Source: Candidatus Fonsibacter lacus
GTDB lineage: Bacteria > Pseudomonadota > Alphaproteobacteria > Pelagibacterales > Pelagibacteraceae
NCBI GenBank assembly: GCA_010021145.1
Contig: RGRP01000018.1
Coordinates: 1 to 12,090, forward strand
Direction of reading: 5' to 3'
DNA length: 12,090 bases
The notes beneath the pieces were generated by a model. That model was given only the letters and a program-made list of their open reading frames with translations, was not told the DNA's origin and searched no databases. This document shows positions 6,511 to 12,090 of this stretch, in pieces. The position numbers and the translations under genes were made by a program. Numbering within the stretch: position 1 is the stretch's first letter; each line of letters starts with the position of its first letter.

Positions 6511-7542
6511 ATGAAAAAAATTAGATTAAATTCATTTGCAGTTTTAGCTTTTGTTGTGACTTTTTTGTTTACAACTTTTAATGCTAATGCAAATCAAACA
6601 CGAGAAAACGTAATAAAACGTGGATCGCTTAATTGCGGAGTCTCTCAAGGCGTTCCAGGATTTTCTAATGCAGATGCATCAGGAAAATGGTCTGGTATTG
6701 ATGTTGATTTTTGTAGAGCTGTAGCTGCAGCTGTACTTGGAGATGCTAACAAAGTTAAATATACTCCTCTAAGTGCTAAAGACAGATTTGAAGTTCTTAA
6801 AGCAGGAGATATTGATGTTCTTGCAAGAAATACAACTTGGACATTATCTAGAGATGGTGGACTTGCTTTAGATTTTATCGGAACAAATTTTTACGATGGA
6901 CAAGGTTTCATGGTGAGAAAAGCTGCTAACATAAACTCTGCAAAAAAACTTAATAACGTAAAAGTTTGTGTAGAAACGGGAACTACAACAGAACTAAACT
7001 TAAGAGATTATTTTAAAGCAAATAAACTTAAGTATGAGCCAGTAGCTTTTACGAAGTCAGATGAAGCAGTTGCTGCTTATGACTCTGGACGTTGTGATGT
7101 TTATACTACTGACAAATCAGGGTTAGCTGCAAATAGAACAAAAACTAAAAATCCAGCTGATCACATAATTTTGCCAGAAACAATTTCTAAAGAGCCATTA
7201 GGACCTGTTGTAAGAGGTAATGATGAAAACTGGGCAAACATTACAAGATGGGCTTTAAACGTAATGATCGAAGCTGAAGAGCTAGGTGTTACAAAAGCTA
7301 ATGTTGATACTTTAAAATCTACTGACAATCCTGCAATCAAAAGATTATTAGGACTTGAAGGTGAAACTGGTAAAAATCTTAGTTTAAGTAATGAGTGGAG
7401 CTACAACATAATTAAGCAAGTTGGTAATTATGGAGAAAGTTATGAAGCTAATGTTGGTCCAAAAACTCCAGTTGGTTTAGGAAGAGGATTAAATCAATTG
7501 TGGACAAAAGGTGGTATTTTATACGCACCTCCAGTAAGATAG
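6511..7542 (+). CDS. aapJ: General L-amino acid ABC transporter, periplasmic binding protein
   Basis: Periplasmic solute-binding subunit that captures L-amino acids for the AapQMP permease. The 343 residues begin with a classic signal peptide: basic MKKIR, a hydrophobic core to about residue 22 and a likely cleavage after ANA at 25-27. The mature part starts NQTRENVIKRG and shows features of the AapJ/YhdW group: LNCGVSQGVPGFS 40-52, GIDVDFCRAVAAAV 62-75, DRFEVLKAGDIDVLARNTTWT 91-111 (read in parts), and a Gly/Pro-rich C-terminus. The length matches the family. There is no Shine-Dalgarno site, only an A-run before ATG. Codons look more selective than in neighbouring genes, with many GCT, GCA and AGA, as expected for an abundant protein. 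A strong terminator follows, separating it from the permease genes. Confidence 0.96.
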   Translation: MKKIRLNSFAVLAFVVTFLFTTFNANANQTRENVIKRGSLNCGVSQGVPGFSNADASGKWSGIDVDFCRAVAAAVLGDANKVKYTPLSAKDRFEVLKAGDIDVLARNTTWTLSRDGGLALDFIGTNFYDGQGFMVRKAANINSAKKLNNVKVCVETGTTTELNLRDYFKANKLKYEPVAFTKSDEAVAAYDSGRCDVYTTDKSGLAANRTKTKNPADHIILPETISKEPLGPVVRGNDENWANITRWALNVMIEAEELGVTKANVDTLKSTDNPAIKRLLGLEGETGKNLSLSNEWSYNIIKQVGNYGESYEANVGPKTPVGLGRGLNQLWTKGGILYAPPVR

Positions 7543-7561
7543 TTTCTTAAAATTTACAAAA

Positions 7562-7591
7562 GGGCCGATTTAATATCGGCCCTTTTTTTTT
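7562..7591 (+). terminator. Intrinsic terminator between aapJ and aapQ
   Basis: A perfect 8-bp stem, GGGCCGAT at 7562-7569 with ATCGGCCC at 7575-7582, encloses loop TTAAT and is followed by nine T's (7583-7591). Four A's precede the stem and can extend it. It stands out sharply from the surrounding A/T-rich sequence. It lies 19 bases after the aapJ stop and 11 bases before the aapQ ATG, so it would end most transcripts after aapJ and let only a fraction read into aapQMP. Confidence 0.95.
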
Positions 7592-7602
7592 AAGTTAAAC
7601 AT

Positions 7603-8787
7603 ATGTTTTTAAATTCTGAATTTAAAACTAATCTTAAAAAAAATTTACAGCTATCTAATTTAATCCCGCAAATTTTATTACTTCTATTTTTCTTTTTTAT
7701 TATTTACTATTTTGCAAATAATGCACAAATAAATATGAAAGCCAGAAACATGAGTTCTGGTTTTGATTTTTTAGGAACCAATTCTGGTTTTGATATTCAA
7801 TTTAGTTTAATTGATTACGATGGGTCATCAAGCTACGGAAGGGCGTATCTTGTTGGATTGTTAAATACTTTATTAGTAGCATTTTTTGGAATATTTTTTG
7901 CAACTATACTTGGATTTATTATTGGAATTTCTAGACTTTCTTCAAATTGGATTATTAATAGATTGTCATTAATATATGTTGAATTATTTAGAAATTTACC
8001 ATTAATTTTGCAGATTTTCTTTTGGTATTTTACAGTTTTAAGATCATTACCAAGCACAGAAAAAAGTTTTATAATTTTTAATTTTCTAATTATAAATTTA
8101 CAGGGTTTTTATATACCGAAATTTATTTTTACTAATTCTCAGTATATATTTTACGGAATTATTTTTTCTCTACTTACGATTTTATTAATTAAATATTATG
8201 CAAATAAAATGTTTTATGAGCATGCAAAAGTTATTCCTGTTTTTAAGATATCATTATTATTAATTATATTATTTCCTATAATTTTTTCTTTTATTGGTGG
8301 AGTGAAAATTAATATTGAGTATCCAAAATTAGTAAAAAATTTTGGTATTTTTAATTATTTGGGAGGAATTAAATTAATACCAGAATTTTTGGCATTAGTA
8401 TTTTCTCTTTCTTTATATACCTCAGCATTTATAGCAGAAAATGTTAGAGCTGGTATTTTGGCAATTAATAAGGGCCAAAAGGAGGCTGCTAAATCTTTAG
8501 GGCTTAATAATTCGCAGTCATTGAATTTGATTGTCATTCCTCAAGCCTTAAGAGTTATTATTCCTCCAACCACTAATCAGTATTTAAATCTAACAAAAAA
8601 TTCTTCATTAGCAGCAGCAATAGGATATCCAGATTTAACCGGAGCATTTGCAGGAACCGCTTTGTCACAAACAGGAAAAGCGATTGAAATTATATTTATT
8701 GTAATGATGACATATCTAACAATTAGTTTGTTTATCTCAATTATTTTAAATTGGTATAATAAAAAAATCGCTTTAGTCGAAAGGTAA
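7603..8787 (+). CDS. aapQ: General L-amino acid ABC transporter, permease subunit AapQ
   Basis: Inner-membrane subunit of the L-amino-acid importer, pairing with AapM. The 394 residues match the usual AapQ length. An N-terminal membrane helix lies at about 19-38, then the AapQ-typical SSGFDFLGTNSGFDI 51-65, and several further hydrophobic spans. The cytoplasmic coupling loop of amino-acid permeases is clear: AENVRAGI 278-285, KGQKEAAKSLGL 290-301 and IPQALRVIIPP 312-322. The middle part carries the extra hydrophobic segments characteristic of AapQ compared with short HisM-like permeases. The start follows the aapJ terminator closely, and no good ribosome site is seen. Transcription probably depends on readthrough of that terminator, though a promoter within the short gap cannot be excluded. 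Confidence 0.95.
   Translation: MFLNSEFKTNLKKNLQLSNLIPQILLLLFFFFIIYYFANNAQINMKARNMSSGFDFLGTNSGFDIQFSLIDYDGSSSYGRAYLVGLLNTLLVAFFGIFFATILGFIIGISRLSSNWIINRLSLIYVELFRNLPLILQIFFWYFTVLRSLPSTEKSFIIFNFLIINLQGFYIPKFIFTNSQYIFYGIIFSLLTILLIKYYANKMFYEHAKVIPVFKISLLLIILFPIIFSFIGGVKINIEYPKLVKNFGIFNYLGGIKLIPEFLALVFSLSLYTSAFIAENVRAGILAINKGQKEAAKSLGLNNSQSLNLIVIPQALRVIIPPTTNQYLNLTKNSSLAAAIGYPDLTGAFAGTALSQTGKAIEIIFIVMMTYLTISLFISIILNWYNKKIALVER
8781..8784 (+). promoter_or_regulatory. Possible ribosome binding site of aapM
   Basis: AAGG (within GAAAGG), four bases before the aapM ATG and overlapping the last codons of aapQ. It is a weak, closely spaced Shine-Dalgarno-like element, noted because most other starts in this window have none. 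Confidence 0.35.
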
Positions 8788-8788
8788 A

Positions 8789-9841
8789 ATGAATAAAGAA
8801 AATATAAAAAATTGGCTAAAAGTAAATTTGTTTTCAAATTGGTACAATTCTATAATTTCATTATTTGTTTTGTTTATTATTTTATCAATAATTCCTTCAT
8901 TCATAGACTGGGCAATTATAAAAGCTACTTATTTTGGAAAAACAAAAGCTGATTGCAAAGCAGGTGGAGCATGTTGGGTTTTTATCAGTGTTTGGTTTGA
9001 AAAATTTATTTATGGATTTTATCCTGACAAAGAACTTTGGAGAGTTAATTTAGCTTTTGCAATTTTAATTTTAACAGTCTTGAGTGCTTTTTTTGTAAAA
9101 CCAAAAATTAAACCATATATTTTATTTTTTTTAATTTTTATTTTTCCAATGATAGGATTTATTCTAATTCATGGAGGATTTGGTTTAGAGAATGTTGAAA
9201 CAAGAGTTTGGGGAGGACTTTCATTAACTTTTATGTTAACTTTTTTTGGTATTATCTTTGCATTTCCTTTAGGAGTTTTGTTAGCCTTAGGAAAAAGATC
9301 TGAATTACCCGTCATTAAATATTTTTGTATTGCTTTCGTAGAATTTTGGAGAGGAATACCTTTAATTACAGTTCTTTTTGCAGCTGCTATTATGTTTCCA
9401 TTGCTTCTTCCAGCTAATACAAATGTTGATAAATTATTAAGGGTTGCAATTGGTTTGGGTATATTTGAATCTGCATATGTAGCTGAGGTAATTAGAGGTG
9501 GTCTGCAATCTTTACCAAAAGGTCAGTATGAAGCTGCAAAATCGCTAGGTATGAGTTATTGGAAAATGAATTTTTTAATTATACTCCCCCAAGCTATTAA
9601 GACTGTTATACCAGGTCTTACCAATACTTTTATTGCATTATTCAAGGATACCCCATTAATTATATTGGTTGGGTTGCTTGAACTTTTGGGAATGGTGAAT
9701 TTAGCAAAGTCTAACTCATATTGGCTTGGCATGGCAGTTGAGGGGTACATTTTTGTGGGAATAATTTTTTGGTTTTTTTCATATTTATTAAGTAGATATA
9801 CTCAAAGCTTAGAGAAAAAATTTAGCACAGAGAAGCATTAA
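8789..9841 (+). CDS. aapM: General L-amino acid ABC transporter, permease subunit AapM
   Basis: Second inner-membrane subunit of the importer. The 350 residues show a first membrane helix at about 19-38, the AapM-typical loop DCKAGGACW 55-63 with Cys56 and Cys62, then more hydrophobic spans and the coupling loop AEVIRGGLQSLPKGQYEAAKS (232-252, key residues E233, G245, E248-A250) followed by LPQAIKTVIPG 266-276. It is slightly shorter than some characterised AapM proteins but nothing essential seems missing. It starts one base after the aapQ stop, and its own stop overlaps the aapP ATG by one base (TAATG), which indicates tight co-translation of the membrane and ATPase subunits. Confidence 0.95.
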   Translation: MNKENIKNWLKVNLFSNWYNSIISLFVLFIILSIIPSFIDWAIIKATYFGKTKADCKAGGACWVFISVWFEKFIYGFYPDKELWRVNLAFAILILTVLSAFFVKPKIKPYILFFLIFIFPMIGFILIHGGFGLENVETRVWGGLSLTFMLTFFGIIFAFPLGVLLALGKRSELPVIKYFCIAFVEFWRGIPLITVLFAAAIMFPLLLPANTNVDKLLRVAIGLGIFESAYVAEVIRGGLQSLPKGQYEAAKSLGMSYWKMNFLIILPQAIKTVIPGLTNTFIALFKDTPLIILVGLLELLGMVNLAKSNSYWLGMAVEGYIFVGIIFWFFSYLLSRYTQSLEKKFSTEKH

Positions 9842-10578
9842 TGAGCGAAAACATTATAGAATTTAAGAATGTTAATAAATGGTATGGAAAATTTCATGTT
9901 CTAAAAGATATTAATTTGTACGTCAATAAAGGAGAAAAAATAATTATCTGCGGACCATCCGGTTCTGGAAAATCAACTTTAATACGATGCATTAATGGTC
10001 TTGAGCAGCATCAAGAAGGCAGCATAATTGTAGAGGGTATTGAACTAGACAATACACTAAAAAATATTGATAAAATACGCGGAGATGTTGGAATGGTTTT
10101 CCAACAATTTAATTTATTTCCTCACTTAACAATTTTAGATAATTGCGCACTTGCACCTGCATGGGTCAAAAAGATTCCAAAAAAAAAGAGCGAAGAAATT
10201 GCTATGGAATATTTAAAAAAAGTTAGAATATCAGAACAAGCAAATAAATATCCAGGACAATTATCAGGCGGGCAACAACAACGAGCAGCAATTGCAAGAG
10301 CATTATGTATGCAGCCAAAAATTATGTTATTTGATGAACCTACTTCGGCGTTAGATGCTGAAATGATAAAAGAGGTTTTAGAAATTATGACCGATCTAGC
10401 AAAAGCTGGTATGACAATGGTTGTTGTTTCGCATGAAATGGGTTTTGCTAAAACTGTTGCAGATAGAATTATTTTTATGGATGAAGGGAAAATTATTGAA
10501 ACTAAAAAAACTAAAGATTTTTTTGAGAATCCTGAGAATGAAAGAACAAAGCTTTTTTTAAGTCAGATACTTCGTTAA
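9841..10578 (+). CDS. aapP: General L-amino acid ABC transporter, ATP-binding subunit AapP
   Basis: Cytoplasmic ATPase that powers AapQM. All motifs of a polar-amino-acid ABC ATPase are present in 245 residues: Walker A GPSGSGKST 38-46, Q-loop VFQQFNLFPH 86-95, signature LSGGQQQR 141-148, Walker B IMLFDEP 161-167 with catalytic Glu166, D-loop SALD 169-172 and switch His198 in VVSHEMGFA. No degeneration is seen and the length is standard. It overlaps aapM by one base, and an exported protein gene follows after 4 bases, so that gene may be part of the same transcript. Confidence 0.96.
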   Translation: MSENIIEFKNVNKWYGKFHVLKDINLYVNKGEKIIICGPSGSGKSTLIRCINGLEQHQEGSIIVEGIELDNTLKNIDKIRGDVGMVFQQFNLFPHLTILDNCALAPAWVKKIPKKKSEEIAMEYLKKVRISEQANKYPGQLSGGQQQRAAIARALCMQPKIMLFDEPTSALDAEMIKEVLEIMTDLAKAGMTMVVVSHEMGFAKTVADRIIFMDEGKIIETKKTKDFFENPENERTKLFLSQILR

Positions 10579-10582
10579 TTTT

Positions 10583-11251
10583 ATGTTTCGTTTTTTTTTA
10601 GTTTTTATATTCATAATTTTTTATTCATTAAATTTAAATGCACACATAGATCATAACAAAAATTTAAATAAAATTGAATTTGATATTTATAGAAATAATG
10701 AAAAAGTTGGTTATCACAAAGTTACTTTTTCTAATAAGAATGGTTTTAAGGAAGTTTCAACAGATGTGTATTTTGACATAAAATTATTAGGAGTTTCTAT
10801 TTATAAATATCATTCATTAGGAAAAGAAATTTATAAAGATCATAAATTAATCGAATTTAAATCAACAACAAAAGATGGAAACGATAAAGATTATTGCAAT
10901 ATTACAATGTCAAAGAGCGGAGAATATAATTTTGACGGAACTACAGAAGGTAAATTTTTTAAGTATTCCTCTAAAAAAGATTTTTCATTAGGAACATGGT
11001 GGAATCATGACGTTTTAATTAATAATAATTTTGTATTAGGACAAAGCTGTAGATCCACTGAAACAAAAATAACTTTTTTAAATAAGGAAGAAAAATTGAT
11101 TAATAATAAAAAACAAATTGTTCAGTTTTTTAATGTTAAAGGAGAAGGAGTTGATGTTAAGATAGGTTTTACTGACAATACATTGCAATGGGTTTCAATG
11201 GATTTTTCTCTTAAAGGAGAATGGAACTATCAATTAAAGAATTTAAATTAG
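10583..11251 (+). CDS. Exported protein of unknown function, DUF6134-like
   Basis: I do not know its function. The 222 residues start with a signal peptide (MFRFF, hydrophobic core to about 18, likely cleavage after LNA at 18-20), so the protein is probably periplasmic or outer-membrane associated. The mature part is predicted beta-rich: alternating stretches such as IEFDIYRNNEKVGYHKVTF 31-49, then TDVYFDIKLLG 60-70 and YKYHSLGKEIY 74-84. This pattern (start with 'FDVYRDGKxIGxHxxxF', then 'YxYxHxxxExY') resembles the DUF6134 family as I remember it; a profile search would settle that. Cys105 and Cys156 could form a disulphide. It lies 4 bases downstream of aapP and ends 5 bases from the convergent CFA-synthase-like gene. 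A lipid- or envelope-related role is only a guess from the latter neighbour. Confidence 0.75.
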   Translation: MFRFFLVFIFIIFYSLNLNAHIDHNKNLNKIEFDIYRNNEKVGYHKVTFSNKNGFKEVSTDVYFDIKLLGVSIYKYHSLGKEIYKDHKLIEFKSTTKDGNDKDYCNITMSKSGEYNFDGTTEGKFFKYSSKKDFSLGTWWNHDVLINNNFVLGQSCRSTETKITFLNKEEKLINNKKQIVQFFNVKGEGVDVKIGFTDNTLQWVSMDFSLKGEWNYQLKNLN

Positions 11252-11256
11252 AAAAT

Positions 11257-12090
11257 TTAGTTAACTTTTCTTAAATAAAACTGTGTAACATCAGTATGTT
11301 TTGTGTCAAATCCCGTTTCGCAATAACTTAAATAATAATTCCATAAATTTTTAAATTTTTCGTCAAAACCAATTTTTGAAATATTATCCCATGACTTGTT
11401 AAAATTTTCTTTCCAAATCCTTAATGTTTTTGCATAGTCTTTTCCAAAAGATTTTTCTTTATATATTTCAAAATTATTATCTTTAAATAATTTGTACAAA
11501 ATATTTTTTGAGGGAAGGACTCCTCCAGGGAAAATATATTTTTGTATAAAATCAACTTGATTTATGTAATTTAAATATTCATCATCATTAATAGTTATTA
11601 TTTGAAAGCAAGCTTTTCCATTTTTTTTAAGTACTTGATTTAAAGTTTTAAAATAAATATTCCAATATTTTTTTCCAACGGCCTCAAACATTTCTATAGA
11701 AACAATTTTGTCATAAAAATTAATAGAATTTAATTTTCTATAATCTTTAAATATAATTTTGGAATTATTATTTAAATTATTTTTTTTTATTAACTCTTCA
11801 ACATAAGAAAATTGTTGTGCACTAATTGTTAAACCTTCTATTTGTGATTTTGTTTTTTCATAATTTCTTTTTATAAAACCACCCCAACCTGAACCAACCT
11901 CAAGAACATTGTCTGAAGATTGGATATCTAAATTTTGGATAATATTGTCATATTTATTATTTTGAGAAGTTGATAAATTATCAGTTTCTTTTAAAAAAAT
12001 TCCAGAAGAATAGGTCATAGTTGAGTCTAACCATAAAGAATAAAATTTATTTCCAAGGTCATAATGGAAATGAATGTTTTTTTGAGCTTG
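11257..12090 (-). CDS. Cyclopropane-fatty-acid-synthase-family SAM methyltransferase (N-terminus beyond window)
   Basis: SAM-dependent enzyme that in characterised members adds a methylene or methyl group across double bonds of membrane phospholipid acyl chains. The reading frame stays open from the stop at 11259-11257 to the window edge, giving 277 residues. An internal Met at base 12018 is not the start, because the 24 codons upstream encode the conserved HFHYDLGNKFYSLWLDST. Other family marks, numbered in this fragment: TYSSGIF 26-32, SAM site VLEVGSGWGGF 62-72, GLTIS, the YDKIVSIEMFEAVG stretch, FPGGVLPS near the middle, and the C-terminal VTQFYLRKV. Full-length members are about 380-410 residues, so roughly a quarter to a third is missing to the right. 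Whether it forms cyclopropane rings or methylated or furan fatty-acid precursors, as some alphaproteobacterial relatives do, cannot be decided here. Confidence 0.92.
   Translation of the reverse strand, partial: QAQKNIHFHYDLGNKFYSLWLDSTMTYSSGIFLKETDNLSTSQNNKYDNIIQNLDIQSSDNVLEVGSGWGGFIKRNYEKTKSQIEGLTISAQQFSYVEELIKKNNLNNNSKIIFKDYRKLNSINFYDKIVSIEMFEAVGKKYWNIYFKTLNQVLKKNGKACFQIITINDDEYLNYINQVDFIQKYIFPGGVLPSKNILYKLFKDNNFEIYKEKSFGKDYAKTLRIWKENFNKSWDNISKIGFDEKFKNLWNYYLSYCETGFDTKHTDVTQFYLRKVN

Noticed and set aside
7753..7796. Direct repeat TTCTGGTTTTGAT occurring twice within aapQ
   Set aside because: It encodes the repeated SGFD of a segment (SSGFDFLGTNSGFDI) that is typical of AapQ proteins, so it is explained by protein conservation, not by a DNA element.
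8355..8837. Reverse-strand reading frames opposite aapQ and the start of aapM
   Set aside because: They overlap conserved permease sequence, including the coupling loop, which explains the open frames; no motif or start signal supports them.
11257..12018. Reading the leftward methyltransferase as a 253-residue protein starting at the ATG at 12018
   Set aside because: The frame is open to the window edge and the upstream codons encode the conserved HFHYDLGNKFY segment of the CFA synthase family, so that Met is internal and the gene is simply cut by the window.

Overview
This window looks like a piece of a streamlined, very A+T-rich alphaproteobacterial genome, most likely SAR11 (Pelagibacterales). 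The evidence is base composition strongly biased to A/T in every gene, intergenic gaps that are mostly 0-12 bases, few recognisable Shine-Dalgarno sites, an IspDF fusion, an NtrY/NtrX pair without NtrB/NtrC beside it, and a complete AapJQMP-type amino-acid transporter. This placement is inference from gene content and composition; there is no rRNA or marker gene here to confirm it.

Left part (1-4991). The 5' portion of a bifunctional isoprenoid enzyme gene, ispDF, is read leftwards and cut by the window edge. Only 5 bases separate its start from the rightward start of ntrY. ntrY and ntrX overlap by one base, and a glyceraldehyde-3-phosphate dehydrogenase gene starts 2 bases after ntrX, so ntrY-ntrX-gap reads as one transcription unit. 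NtrY lacks the usual cytoplasmic PAS domain. NtrX has lost the sigma-54 contact loop and the Walker B glutamate.

Middle part (4992-6510). A tRNA-Arg(UCU) gene with an encoded CCA end is followed after 12 bases by a divergent GpsA-like dehydrogenase gene. That gene overlaps a small GIY-YIG nuclease-domain gene which starts with GTG. A 76-base gap then holds the likely promoter for the transporter operon.

Right part (6511-12090). aapJ (periplasmic binding protein), aapQ and aapM (permeases) and aapP (ATPase) form a general L-amino-acid ABC transporter. A strong intrinsic terminator between aapJ and aapQ would give more binding protein than membrane subunits. An exported protein resembling the DUF6134 group follows aapP by 4 bases. 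It converges, with a 5-base gap, on a leftward gene for a cyclopropane-fatty-acid-synthase-like methyltransferase whose N-terminal end lies beyond the window.

Functionally the window pairs a two-component system associated with nitrogen and redox control with an amino-acid uptake operon, and adds central carbon (gap), possible lipid-precursor (gpsA-like), isoprenoid (ispDF) and membrane-lipid (CFA-like) genes. There is no stretch over 300 bases without a gene, and I see no mobile element, CRISPR array or phage gene. I found no convincing new multi-gene system. The points most worth a second look are the altered NtrY/NtrX pair, its link to gap and the cofactor site of that GAPDH.
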